Part shown: positions 43,542-53,072 of the stretch, piece by piece
Position numbering within the stretch: position 1 is the first letter of the stretch
Layout of the letters: each line of letters begins with the position of its first letter
Source of the DNA: Thermacetogenium phaeum DSM 12270
Lineage (GTDB): Bacteria; Bacillota; DSM-12270; Thermacetogeniales; Thermacetogeniaceae
DNA: 64,000 bases
Assembly: GCF_000305935.1 (NCBI RefSeq)
Contig: NC_018870.1
Coordinates: 389,942-453,941 of the forward strand
Direction: 5' to 3'
Translations under genes and position numbers: made by a program
Notes under the pieces: generated by a model
Database searches by the model: none
Told to the model about the DNA's origin: nothing
What the model saw: the letters and a program-made list of their open reading frames with translations, nothing else

Positions 43542-44057
43542 ATGGCAGTTAACAGCCAGCAAGCTGCTGATAGAGAAGCCATGAGGAAGATCGTTAACAG
43601 TTATCCTCCTGAGAGAAGGCATATCCTGGCGATCATGCAGGATCTGCAAAAGCATTTCTATTATCTACCCAAAGAGGCCCTGCAAATGACCGCCGAACAT
43701 GTCAACGTCCCCATGACTGTTGTTTTCAGTATGGCTACATTTTACAAGGCTTTTAGTCTGGTTCCCAAGGGTCGCGTAGTACTCAAGACCTGTGATGGGA
43801 CTGCCTGCCATATCAAAGGCTCTAATATAGTGATCGACGAAATCTACAAAATCCTCGGGATCAAGCCGGGGGAAACTACCCCTGACGGCCAGTTTTCACT
43901 GGAAACTGTAAACTGTTTGGGCTGCTGCAGCCTGGCTCCTGTGATGATGGTCAATGACCAGGTCTATGGTCACCTCACACCAGATAAAACAGCCGAAGTT
44001 ATCAAGAAGTTCAGCAAAACAGAGGGAAGTGGCAGCAGAGGGGGTGTGGAAGAGTGA
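43542..44057 (+). CDS. NuoE/HndA-like [2Fe-2S] subunit
   Basis: 171 residues. The thioredoxin-like 24-kDa subunit of NADH-dependent complexes. Cysteine ligands: CDGTACHIKGS and NCLGCCSLAPVMMVND; the helical start includes YPPERRHILAIMQDLQKHFYYLPKEAL. ATG 43542 follows AAGGAGGAAGG (43524-43534); an earlier ATG at 43503 lacks a site. Overlaps the next gene by 4 bp. Base composition is lower in G+C than upstream genes. Confidence 0.92.
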   Translation: MAVNSQQAADREAMRKIVNSYPPERRHILAIMQDLQKHFYYLPKEALQMTAEHVNVPMTVVFSMATFYKAFSLVPKGRVVLKTCDGTACHIKGSNIVIDEIYKILGIKPGETTPDGQFSLETVNCLGCCSLAPVMMVNDQVYGHLTPDKTAEVIKKFSKTEGSGSRGGVEE

Positions 44058-45808
44058 GGGTCAGAGTAGGTATGGGAAGCTGCGGCCTCGCTGCCGGAGC
44101 TCGTGAAGTTATGGAGCAGGTGAAAGAGGAGATCACCAGCCGCGGTCTGAATATCCAGGTGCAGCCTACGGGTTGTATAGGGATGTGTCATCATGAACCC
44201 TTGCTTGACGTGGTTACAGATGATGGAGTTTATACGTATGGTCATGTGACTCCAGAAGTGGTCAAAGCCATTTTTGACGAACATATTGTCGGGAAGAAGC
44301 CGTTAGAGAAGTATCTGGTAAATTCGCCAGAGCACCAGAATGAGTTTTTGGCCGGCCAGGTGCGAATCGCTCTGCGTGATTGCGGGATCATCAACCTCTG
44401 GCAGATCGCAGATTATGAGGAACATGGAGGTTATCAGGGCCTCCGTAAAGCAATTACTACCATGACCCCAGAAGAGGTAATTAATGAGATCAAGGAAGCC
44501 GGGCTGCGCGGCCGTGGTGGCGGTGGTTTTCCTACCTGGTTCAAGTGGCAAGCTGCCCGCCAGAATGAGGGGGCTCAAAAATATGTGGTCTGTAACGCTG
44601 ATGAGGGGGACCCAGGAGCTTTTATGGATCGCAGTATCTTGGAGGGGGACCCCCATACAGTCATCGAAGGAATGATTATCTGTGCCTATGCCATTGGTGC
44701 TACGGCAGGATTCATTTATGTGCGGGATGAGTATGATCTAGCCGTTAAAAATCTTACCAATGCCATCATGGAGGCCCGCCGGCACGGTTATCTAGGAAAA
44801 AATATCCTGGGCAGTGAGCTGAGCTTCGACATTGAAATCGTCCGCGGTGGGGGTGCCTTTGTCTGTGGTGAGGAAACGGCCCTGATCAACTCGATTCAGG
44901 GCAATGTAGGAGAACCCTGGGACAAGTATGTTTTTCCCACAGAGAAAGGCCTCTGGGGTCAGCCGACCGTGATCAATAATGTGGAGACCTGGGCGAATGT
45001 GCCTGTGATTATCAGGGAAGGAGCGGCAAAGTTTGCCTCCATCGGAACAGAAGGAAGTAAGGGCACAAAGGTGTTCTCACTGGTTGGTAAGGTCGTTAAG
45101 GCCGGTTTAGTAGAGGTCCCTATGGGCACTACGCTTCGTGAGATTATTTTCGATATCGGTGGCGGTATTCAGAATGGACGGAAGTTCAAGGCTGTGCAAA
45201 CAGGAGGTCCTTCGGGAGGCTGTATTCCGGAAAGCCTACTCGATCTGCCGGTTGACTTCGATACCTTGACTCAGGCCGGTTCAATGATGGGTTCAGGCGG
45301 TATGATTGTTATGGATGACCGCACCTGCATGGTGGAAGTCGCCCGTTACTATGTTAATTTCCTGGCCGGAGAGTCCTGCGGTAAGTGTGTCCCATGTAGA
45401 GAAGGAATCAGTTTATTGCTGGAAACTCTGACCCGCATCTGTGAGGGCAAAGGTAAGCTCGAGGACCTGGATCTCCTGGAGAGTATGAGTTCAACTATTC
45501 AGAAGGCAGCTTTATGCGCCCTGGGCAGAACGGCACCCAATCCCGTGCTCTCCACGCTGAAGTATTTCCGTGATGAGTATTTAGAGCACATTAATAATCA
45601 CAGATGTCCGGCGGGAATCTGCAAGGAATTAACCGAGTTTTATATTGATGAGGAACTTTGTACTGGTTGCGGTCGCTGCCGCAGAAACTGCCCTGCTGAT
45701 GCCATTACCGGAGAGAAGAAAAAAGCGCACACAATCGATCCGGAGAAGTGCATCAAGTGTGGGGAGTGTATCGATAACTGCAGATTCCAGGCCGTCAAGG
45801 TGAAATAG
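44054..45808 (+). CDS. NuoF/HndC-like NAD- and FMN-binding Fe-S subunit
   Basis: 584 residues. N-terminal [2Fe-2S] thioredoxin-like domain (GMGSCGLAAGA, PTGCIGMCHHEP), the 51-kDa core with FMN/NADH sites (GLRGRGGGGFPTWFKWQ, CNADEGDPGAFMDR, RGGGAFVCGEETALI), the [4Fe-4S] motif ESCGKCVPCREG, and a C-terminal two-cluster ferredoxin (CTGCGRCRRNCP, CIKCGECIDNC). This three-part form is that of the HydB/HndC flavin subunits of electron-bifurcating enzymes. No hydrogenase gene is near; AOR is the closest redox enzyme. Confidence 0.94.
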   Translation: MRVRVGMGSCGLAAGAREVMEQVKEEITSRGLNIQVQPTGCIGMCHHEPLLDVVTDDGVYTYGHVTPEVVKAIFDEHIVGKKPLEKYLVNSPEHQNEFLAGQVRIALRDCGIINLWQIADYEEHGGYQGLRKAITTMTPEEVINEIKEAGLRGRGGGGFPTWFKWQAARQNEGAQKYVVCNADEGDPGAFMDRSILEGDPHTVIEGMIICAYAIGATAGFIYVRDEYDLAVKNLTNAIMEARRHGYLGKNILGSELSFDIEIVRGGGAFVCGEETALINSIQGNVGEPWDKYVFPTEKGLWGQPTVINNVETWANVPVIIREGAAKFASIGTEGSKGTKVFSLVGKVVKAGLVEVPMGTTLREIIFDIGGGIQNGRKFKAVQTGGPSGGCIPESLLDLPVDFDTLTQAGSMMGSGGMIVMDDRTCMVEVARYYVNFLAGESCGKCVPCREGISLLLETLTRICEGKGKLEDLDLLESMSSTIQKAALCALGRTAPNPVLSTLKYFRDEYLEHINNHRCPAGICKELTEFYIDEELCTGCGRCRRNCPADAITGEKKKAHTIDPEKCIKCGECIDNCRFQAVKVK

Positions 45809-45819
45809 GGGGTGGGGAG

Positions 45820-46563
45820 ATGAAGGTAAGAATTGACGGAAAGAAAATAGAAGCCAATTTGGGGGAAACCATACTGGAAGCCGCCAAAAGGGCGGGGGTA
45901 GAAATTCCCACTCTTTGCTACAACGAGGCATTTGGCGGCCAGGGTGTTTGCCGGATGTGTATGGTGGAAGTCAAAGAGGGTGATCGGAAGCGTTTGGTTG
46001 CTTCCTGCACTTACCCCATTACCGGGGAGATTGAGGTGCAGACCAACACTCCTGAGCTTCGGGAGATCAGGCGCAACATAGTGACACTGCTCTACAGGCG
46101 AGCCCCGAACAGCGATTTTATGAAAAAATTATATCAGGAATATGAGGGCACCGCTGTTGAACCTGTTGATCCTGAGGAGAGCTGTATTATGTGCAGGCTT
46201 TGTGTGAAAGCCTGTGAAAAGGTGGGGGCTTATGCCATTTCCACCATTATGAGGGGTACAGAGAAAAGGGTGGCTACACCCTTTGATGAAGCATCTCCTG
46301 CTTGTATTGGCTGCAGTGCCTGTGCTGATATCTGCCCTACCAGGTCGATAGCTGTAAGAAAAGAGAATGGGCGTCTGGAGATCTGGCATAAATCATTTGA
46401 AATGTACCGCTGCGAGGTTTGTGGGAATTGTTTCAGTACACTTCCTGTTAAAGAACACGTAAGGGAACAGCTGGATTTTGTTGTGTCAGGCGAAAATCTG
46501 TGCCCGAATTGCAGGAGAAAGAAACTTGCAGGTGATGTTGCAGAGGTAAGTAAAAACAAGTAA
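45820..46563 (+). CDS. NuoG-like Fe-S subunit without catalytic domain
   Basis: 247 residues. N-terminal [2Fe-2S] plant-type ferredoxin domain (PTLCYNEAFGGQGVCRMCMVEV...ASCTYP), then two [4Fe-4S] motifs (CIMCRLCVKACEK, CIGCSACADICP), and an unusual C-terminal CEVCGNC...CPNC pair that could hold another metal centre. The His-Cys cluster of classic NuoG, the hydrogenase H-cluster domain and a molybdopterin domain are all missing. It would therefore be a pure electron conduit completing a NuoEFG-like trimer. Starts 12 bp after the NuoF-like gene. Confidence 0.9.
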   Translation: MKVRIDGKKIEANLGETILEAAKRAGVEIPTLCYNEAFGGQGVCRMCMVEVKEGDRKRLVASCTYPITGEIEVQTNTPELREIRRNIVTLLYRRAPNSDFMKKLYQEYEGTAVEPVDPEESCIMCRLCVKACEKVGAYAISTIMRGTEKRVATPFDEASPACIGCSACADICPTRSIAVRKENGRLEIWHKSFEMYRCEVCGNCFSTLPVKEHVREQLDFVVSGENLCPNCRRKKLAGDVAEVSKNK

Positions 46564-46630
46564 ATACTAATGACTAAAATAAGCGGATTACGAGAATTTG
46601 GTACGTTTATTACGTTATTTCGTTAAAGAC

Positions 46631-46662
46631 CTGCCGGATTGGCGGCAGATCTTTCTTTTTTT
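46631..46662 (+). terminator. terminator of the NuoEFG-like operon
   Basis: CTGCCG (46631-46636) and CGGCAG (46643-46648) pair around GATTGG, followed by ATCTTTCTTTTTTT. Confidence 0.8.
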
Positions 46663-46719
46663 GCACAAAAACGCGGCAAGAAAAGCTTATTTAGCTTAGT
46701 TTTTTTGCTTTTTACTAAT

Positions 46720-46734
46720 TGGCACGTAATTTGC
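46720..46734 (+). promoter_or_regulatory. sigma-54 promoter of the alcohol dehydrogenase gene
   Basis: TTGGCACGTAATTTGCGAA: TGGCAC (46720-46725), 5-bp spacer, TTGC (46731-46734). Direct repeats ACGTTTATT and ACGTTATTT at 46602-46619, about 100 bp upstream, may be activator sites. Leader about 115 nt. Confidence 0.88.
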
Positions 46735-46859
46735 GAATATTTTAAGTAAGAAGAGTTAAATAAAAAGGATTACGGAGGTGATTGGTTAGAGAAAGGTCAG
46801 AGGATGTTGGGGAATATACGGAAGAGACAACAAAAAATTAGAAGGAGGAGAGAGATTTT

Positions 46860-48077
46860 ATGTGGGAAACAAAAATGAACATTAACCAGGTTGTGGAAAT
46901 ACGCGCCCGTACCCTTTGCTATTTTGGGGTTGGAGCTCTCCAGAAAGTTAACGACATTTGTGACTGGCTGAAAAAAGAAGAAATCGACAAGGTTCTTATC
47001 TGCACCGACAAAACCGTCTACAAAGTTACCGGTGTCTGGGATGTCTTAGAGCCTGCTATGAAGAAACGCGGGATTACCTGGACCATGTTTGATGAAGTTG
47101 TTCCAAACCCCACCGTTGACGGTATCGACACCGCAGTTAAAATGGGTAAAGAGCTGGGGGCCGGGGCGGTTATCGGTATCGGCGGCGGCAGCCCAATTGA
47201 CACCTGCAAGAGTGCTGCTGTACTTCTTCATCCTGAAAACGCCCAGTATAACGCCCGCGACTTGTATACATTCAAATTCAATGCGGAGAAAGCGGTTCCC
47301 ATCATTGCCATCAATACTACCCACGGAACAGGTACTGAAGTCGACAGATTTGCTGTAGCCAGCATACCAGAGAAAGAATACAAACCGGCGCTGGCTGTAG
47401 ACTGCATTTATCCGGTATTTGCTATCGATGATCCGGCCGTCATGACTGGACTGCCTGCTAACCAGACACGCTACACAGCAGTCGATGCTGTCAACCACGT
47501 CAATGAGGCCGCAACCTCTTTAGTAACCAGCCCATATACAGTACTGATGGCGAAGGAAACTGTGCGCCTGATCGCCCGCTACCTGCCTCAGGCAGTTGCG
47601 CACCCGGATGATCTCACAGCCAGGTACTACTTGCTTTATGCCTCCATGATCGCAGGTATTGGCTTTGACAACGGATTGCTGCACTTCACCCATGCTATGG
47701 AACATCCATTGAGTGCCGTAAAACCCGACCTGCCCCATGGTCTTGGTTTAGCAATGCTGCTTCCTGCGGTAATTAAACACACTTATCCTGCAGTTCCGGA
47801 AATCTTGGCTGCGATTTATGAACCTATTGTGCCTGGTCTCCAGGGAGTACCTGGTGAGGCAGAAGAGTGTGCAGTTGGTGTCGAGCATTGGCTGTTTAAT
47901 GTAGGGGTCACGGAAAAACTTGAGGATATGGGATATACAGAAAAGGATATTGACAAACTGGTGCATTTGGCCTTTAATACCCCATCTCTTGGTCTCCTGT
48001 TGAGCATGGCTCCCATCAAGGCTGACGAAAGAGTTGTGAGGGCTATATTCGAAGACAGCATGAAGCCCCTTGCATAA
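46860..48077 (+). CDS. iron-type (group III) alcohol dehydrogenase
   Basis: 405-residue NAD(P)-dependent alcohol dehydrogenase. The nucleotide site is GIGGGSPIDTCKSAA. Metal ligands are the aspartate and histidine of AVDAVNHVNEA and the histidines of THAMEHPL and LPHGLGLAMLLP. Sequence style resembles clostridial methanol/1-propanol-type enzymes, but the substrate is unproved. The ATG follows GGAGGAG; a second in-frame ATG lies 15 bp on. The sigma-54 promoter and proximity to AOR suggest an alcohol-aldehyde-acid pathway. Confidence 0.94.
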   Translation: MWETKMNINQVVEIRARTLCYFGVGALQKVNDICDWLKKEEIDKVLICTDKTVYKVTGVWDVLEPAMKKRGITWTMFDEVVPNPTVDGIDTAVKMGKELGAGAVIGIGGGSPIDTCKSAAVLLHPENAQYNARDLYTFKFNAEKAVPIIAINTTHGTGTEVDRFAVASIPEKEYKPALAVDCIYPVFAIDDPAVMTGLPANQTRYTAVDAVNHVNEAATSLVTSPYTVLMAKETVRLIARYLPQAVAHPDDLTARYYLLYASMIAGIGFDNGLLHFTHAMEHPLSAVKPDLPHGLGLAMLLPAVIKHTYPAVPEILAAIYEPIVPGLQGVPGEAEECAVGVEHWLFNVGVTEKLEDMGYTEKDIDKLVHLAFNTPSLGLLLSMAPIKADERVVRAIFEDSMKPLA

Positions 48078-48250
48078 GTGTAGCGTAAATAGTCTTTAAT
48101 AATATTCAAAAGGACGACCAGGTGAAAACACTTGGTCGTTTTCTCTTCGCTGTCAAAAAGTGTATACAAATAGAAAAAACATGATTCCGTAAATAACAAA
48201 AACCGGCTTAAGTTTGTATTAACAATGAATGATATGACTAGTTATATTTA

Positions 48251-48640
48251 ATGTCTGTCGGTACATGAAATTGGGGTTCTCAATTTTACCTGCAGGGCCT
48301 GATGAACCAACCGGGAAGCTATGGTAATCAGGTTTTGAATAACGGTGCGCAACCGGCGGCGTTGGGCCTTCTTCCGCAGCGGTACTACCCTTAGCGGCAG
48401 GCTAAATTGCCCAACCAGCCGCAAGATATTATAGGCCAAAACATCCAGGTGCAGCACAGGTCATTGGTGGCAAATTTGCCGCTGGGTAGCCGTTCCAGGC
48501 CTAAATCGTTTTTAATTTCGCTGTGGAATTGCTCAGCTTTTTGCCATGGTCGTGGTGGAGAGCAATGATATCCTCGGTCGAGTAAAGTAGTCCAGTAGGT
48601 TTCGACCTCAATTTCAGGGATCAAAAGAAGCTGGTGGCTC
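48251..48640 (-). pseudogene. IS1380-family transposase remnant
   Basis: Minus-strand fragments encode EQFHSEIKNDLGLERLPSGK and, after a frameshift near 48455, LDVLAYNILRLVGQFSLP: the C-terminal part of an IS1380-type transposase. The frame is broken and the catalytic N-terminal two thirds are absent, so it is dead. Confidence 0.75.
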
Positions 48641-48841
48641 GTTTGTCAAGGATTTAGGAAAAAATATTTTTTTATAGAATTAGATAAGGAGATGCACCTT
48701 TCCAATGGAGGGTGTAAATGATAATCTTAAATTGATCCAAAAATTAAAGGAATGATCACGACAAAGTGATCCACCCGAATCAAAATATCCTGTATCCTTG
48801 AGGTGCAGAAAACTCAGGGAGACAGGAGGAAGTGATTCGAG

Positions 48842-49380
48842 TGGATCTATATCAGGATATCAGAAAATATGGGCGGTAGAAGGACTTTCGAAGCGAGAAA
48901 TAGCTCGGCGTTTGGGAGTATCAAGGAACACCGTCAAAAGGTACTGCGAAGGAGGCCACGTACCCTGGGAAAGGAAAAAATCCCCACACAAATCACCGGT
49001 AATCACAGAAGAAGTCATTGAATTTGTCCGCAACTGCCTGGAAGGAGATAGCAAAGCTCCCAGAAAACAACGATACACAAGCCACAGGATCTTTAAGCCC
49101 ACTATGCATTCAACTCCGAGTTTTGCAATCCTGGTGCCGGCCACGAGAAAGGGTTAGTAGAAAATCTTATTGGATGGGTGGGGCGTAATTTTCTGCCCCC
49201 TGTGCCCCGGGTTGAAAGCTGGGAAGAATTGAACAGCATACTTTTAACAGCATGCCAGAATTTACAAGGAGCACCGGATCCGTGACCGCAGCCAGACAGT
49301 TGGTGAGGCCTTCGCAGTGGAACAACAAGCCCTTACGGTGCTCCCCAAATATCAGATGGATTATGCCGATGTAGAGATCC
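48842..49380 (+). pseudogene. istA: istA transposase pseudogene
   Basis: VDLYQDIRK from the start at 48842 continues, after a one-base loss, as WAVEGLSKREIARRLGVSRN, the helix-turn-helix of IstA. The catalytic DDE region is deleted. The C-terminal pieces GAGHEKGLVENLIGWVGRNF and VEQQALTVLPKYQMDYADVE follow in two other frames. Confidence 0.78.
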
Positions 49381-49383
49381 TGG

Positions 49384-49800
49384 ATGTTGACCCTTTTTCC
49401 ATCGTCCGTTTTGACCGAAATCGCTACTCAAAACGTCATTATGGTTGGCAACCTCAGTACAGGCAAAATGCATCTATCTATCGATTTAGGTGTTGCTGCC
49501 TGCAGGGATGCCACCGGGTCTGCTTATTACAGCGCCCCGGCTCTGGCACCGGAGTTGGCCGAAGCCCAGGATAAATACCAACTGCGCCGCATCGAGCAGG
49601 GGATCAACAAAGCGGCTCTTTTAATCATTGATGACCTCTCATACATTACTTTCAACCGCAGACACTCAGAGTTACTATTCAAGCTCATTGCGGAGCGGGC
49701 GGAGAGGGCAAGCATCATCATCAGCACAAACCTTGAATTTTCCCGCTGGACGGAACTATTTGAAGACCCGATGTTAAGAGCGGCATTAGTCGACCGCTAA
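49384..49800 (+). pseudogene. istB: istB helper ATPase pseudogene
   Basis: The frame carries AEAQDKYQLRRIEQGINKAA, LLIIDDLSYITFNRRHSELL (Walker B) and IIISTNLEFSRWTELFEDPM, all IstB. The N-terminus is lost and the Walker A that should read GPTGTGKTHL is GNLSTGKMHL. A premature stop after LVDR removes the tail, remnants of which follow. Not functional. Confidence 0.78.
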
Positions 49801-50023
49801 AACATAAGCGCACATCTTGAACATGAATGGGGAATCGTACCGGATGAAACACCGTCAGCCTTCAAAGGAATAACAGGCCAAGACCCTTTAGTTAGTCTTC
49901 GCAAACAAAGATCTATCTCCTTTGCACTGGATGGTTCAGTTTCAAAAGATCAGGGTGGATCACATTCGGAAGATCATGGGTGGATCACTTTTTAGTTGAC
50001 GATCACAGGGGGGGTATTTTGCC

Positions 50024-51172
50024 ATGGAAATATTCAAGTTTATGGTTCCTGAAATCATATTCGGCAGGGGTACATTGAAGTTGGTTGGGGAGAGTGCCAA
50101 ACGCCTGGGAGCGACAAGAATTTTCTTAGTCAGTGATGAAGGTGTGCTCAGTGCCGGTTGGGTTGATGAGGCTGTTAAGCATTTAAAAGATATTGGCTTG
50201 GAGTACCAGGTGTGGACCGAACCAACAGAAAACCCCAAGGATTTCGAAATAGACCACGGGAAGGAACTCTACCTGGAAACAGGATATGATGCTGTTGTTG
50301 GGTTGGGCGGTGGTAGTGCTATTGATGCGGCAAAGGCAGTTGCCATTCTGGCAACTAATGGTGGTAAGATTCATGATTATGTCGGTGTGGATAAGATAGA
50401 AAAACCTCTCCCTCCGCTGATCTGCGTGGCTACTACGGCGGGAGCAGCGGCAGAGGTAACGCAGTTTGCTATTATTGTTGACAGTCACAGGAAGGTAAAA
50501 ATGACCATCGGATCAAAATCCCTGGTGCCCGATATTGCTATTGTCGATCCTATCCTGCTGAGCACCAAAGATGCCAGGTTGACGGCTAATACCGGTATTG
50601 ATGCTCTGACCCATGCCATTGAGGCCTATGTTTCAGTGGCCGCTACACCTGTTACAGATGTGAATGCCCTGAAGGCCATCGGGATTATCAGCACAGCTTT
50701 AAGGGCCTCTGTGGCTTCCCGCACAAATATAAAGGCCAAGACTGAGATGGCCATGGCCAGCCTGCTTGCCGGTGTTGCCATGTCCAATGCCATTTTGGGG
50801 GCTGTACACGCCATGGCCCATCCGCTAGGGGGACTTCTGAACCTCCCTCACGGGGAGGTTAACTCGATTTTGCTTCCCCATGTAATGCGCTACAACCTGA
50901 TCGCCTGCATGGATCGCTATGCTGATATCGCCAGAGCATTGGGAGAGAAAATTGATGGGATGAGCACCAGGGAAGCTGCGGAAAGAGCGGTACAGGCTGT
51001 GGAACAGCTTTGTCAGGATATAGGAGCGAAAAGAAGGCTTTCCGAAATCGGGCTTCAAGAGGAGTATATTCCTGAGCTGAGCAAAGCGGCAGCGGAAGAT
51101 GTCTGCTTGATCACCAATCCACGGGATGCTAGTGTGGATGATATAGCGGCGATATATAGAGCAGCATTGTAA
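50024..51172 (+). CDS. second iron-type alcohol dehydrogenase
   Basis: 382 residues, full length, only distantly similar to the first. NAD site GLGGGSAIDAAKAVA; metal ligands in TGIDALTHAIEAY, VHAMAHPLGG and LPHGEVNSILLP. ATTAGAAAEVTQFAII is typical of group III enzymes. Ribosome site AGGGGGGG 11 nt upstream. No sigma-54 promoter is visible because IS debris ends 18 bp upstream; expression may depend on that debris or on read-through. Probably oxidises or forms short-chain alcohols. Confidence 0.94.
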   Translation: MEIFKFMVPEIIFGRGTLKLVGESAKRLGATRIFLVSDEGVLSAGWVDEAVKHLKDIGLEYQVWTEPTENPKDFEIDHGKELYLETGYDAVVGLGGGSAIDAAKAVAILATNGGKIHDYVGVDKIEKPLPPLICVATTAGAAAEVTQFAIIVDSHRKVKMTIGSKSLVPDIAIVDPILLSTKDARLTANTGIDALTHAIEAYVSVAATPVTDVNALKAIGIISTALRASVASRTNIKAKTEMAMASLLAGVAMSNAILGAVHAMAHPLGGLLNLPHGEVNSILLPHVMRYNLIACMDRYADIARALGEKIDGMSTREAAERAVQAVEQLCQDIGAKRRLSEIGLQEEYIPELSKAAAEDVCLITNPRDASVDDIAAIYRAAL

Positions 51173-51268
51173 CTTTTTTGTCTTGTGGTTCAAGTGTTTG
51201 ACGCCCCAATTAGCGCAAGTTATTGAAAGAGACCGGCAAACGTGCTATACTAAATTCTGCGAAAAGGG

Positions 51269-51345
51269 CGGGGTGTGGCGCAGTTTGGTAGCGCGCTTGG
51301 TTTGGGACCAAGAGGCCGGGAGTTCAAGTCTCCCCACCCCGACCA
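51269..51345 (+). tRNA. tRNA-Pro (TGG anticodon)
   Basis: 77-nt cloverleaf: acceptor CGGGGTG/CACCCCG, anticodon arm CTTGGT-TTGGGA-CCAAG with TGG, T-arm GTTCAAGTC, and encoded CCA. Confidence 0.95.
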
Positions 51346-51408
51346 CCGACATCCTGGATCTTGTAGACCTTCAAAACTTGTGTTAAAATACCAGCAGAAT
51401 TGATGCAT

Positions 51409-51482
51409 GCGGGTGTAGCTCAGTGGTAGAGCCCTGGCCTTCCAAGCCAGTCGGGTGGGTTCGATTCCCATCACCCGCTCCA
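51409..51482 (+). tRNA. tRNA-Gly (TCC anticodon)
   Basis: 74-nt cloverleaf: acceptor GCGGGTG/CACCCGC, anticodon arm CTGGCCTTCCAAGCCAG, T-arm GGTTCGATTCC, encoded CCA. Confidence 0.95.
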
Positions 51483-51492
51483 TTTTATTTAT

Positions 51493-51569
<77 letters not shown>

Positions 51570-51581
51570 TGAGAAAAGAGA

Positions 51582-51615
51582 ATGGCAAGGGCAAGTTAAT
51601 CGCCCTTGCCATTTA
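51582..51615 (+). terminator. terminator of the tRNA operon and intron target
   Basis: ATGGCAAGGGC (51582-51592) and GCCCTTGCCAT (51602-51612) form an 11-bp stem. The expected T-run is cut short after TTA by the group II intron. Confidence 0.85.
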
Positions 51616-51617
51616 GT

Positions 51618-52279
<662 letters not shown>

Positions 52280-52302
52280 TGGCCAGAGATTGTTTTTTGT
52301 TG

Positions 52303-52497
52303 CATGCAGATAGCTCACAACTACTATGTTAGCGGAGAGTACCCCAGACACGGGCGATCAGTTAAGTTGATTAACACTTACCTGGAGTTGATTCAGGAAT
52401 ACTCCGGCCCCGAATATACTTTCCGGCTACACCACCTGCGTAAAGTTTTTTTGCCCGAGGACGAGCTAAAAAAAGCCTGCGGGGTGTCAAGCGATGA
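52303..52497 (+). CDS. probable prophage-derived fragment of unknown function
   Basis: Begins MQIAHNYYVSGEYPRHGRSV and continues NTYLELIQEYSGPEYTFRLHHLRKVFLPEDELKKACG before running into the next gene in another frame. The exact end is uncertain; the frame stays open past 52497, but the later sequence looks like a shadow. It follows the intron 3' junction directly. Not recognised; placed with phage genes because an HNH gene follows. Confidence 0.4.
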
Positions 52498-52694
52498 ACC
52501 GCCACGAGTTCTACCGGCCGCTGGCGGAAAGAACTCTCCTCAACTACCAGGTGCAGTACCTGGCCCACAGGTACTTCGGCAAGGAGTCGCCGGTCGCCCG
52601 GCTCCTGGTAGAAGAGATCAACCGCCGCATGGAAGAGAGGGCGGCCGGGGCGACCTCTGCGCATCATCGACCCCTGAGAAGAAACGAGGGGTAG
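52494..52694 (+). CDS. small prophage-like protein
   Basis: 66 residues, MNRHEFYRPLAERTLLNYQV and QYLAHRYFGKESPVARLLVE, then a basic tail. Helical, no known domain. Directly upstream of an HNH endonuclease remnant, as in small phage packaging regions. The family is not recognised. Confidence 0.45.
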   Translation: MNRHEFYRPLAERTLLNYQVQYLAHRYFGKESPVARLLVEEINRRMEERAAGATSAHHRPLRRNEG

Positions 52695-52697
52695 AAC

Positions 52698-53047
52698 ATG
52701 CCAGGAAGACCCAAACGCCCCTGCAGCTACCTAGGCTGCCAGGAACTGACGGAAGGAAGGTATTGTGTCAGGCACAAAAAGAAACTTAAAAGTTAATATA
52801 ACCGAAAACGTGGTTCTTATTCAAAGCAGGGATATAACGCTCCGTGGCGTGCGGGCAGGAAACGTTACTTTGCAGAGCACCCACTTTGCGTTCAGTGTTT
52901 AAAGCAGGGAAAGTTGACACCGGCCACCGTAGTGTGCCTCACAAGGGTGACCGGCAGCTGTTTTGGGATGAAAGCAACTGGCAGGCCCTCTGCAAGCCCT
53001 GCCATGATTCAAAAACTGCCAGAGAAGACGGAGGGTGGGGAAAATAA
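52698..53047 (+). pseudogene. phage-type HNH endonuclease pseudogene
   Basis: MPGRPKRPCSYLGCQELTEG (zinc-knuckle start) stops at TAA 52795; the next in-frame sequence YFAEHPLCVQCLKQGKLTPA carries the first CxxC of an HNH domain. After a frameshift near 52932, where the central DH residues should be, it continues as HKGDRQLFWDESNWQALCKP with CKPCHDSK. The pieces in order make one endonuclease with a stop and a deletion. Confidence 0.75.
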
Positions 53048-53072
53048 GAAAGCCCCGCGAGCAGGCTGATGG

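Larger units (their letters stand above)
48753..50005. mobile_element. internally deleted IS21-family element
   Basis: Ends carry TGATCACGACAAAGTGATCCACCC (48753-48776) and its inverted relative GGGTGGATCACTTT...GATCA (49978-50005), with an extra internal end repeat at 49952. Inside are broken istA and istB. Length 1.25 kb against about 2.5 kb for intact elements, so half is missing. It lies just upstream of the second alcohol dehydrogenase and may have separated it from its original promoter. Confidence 0.8.
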
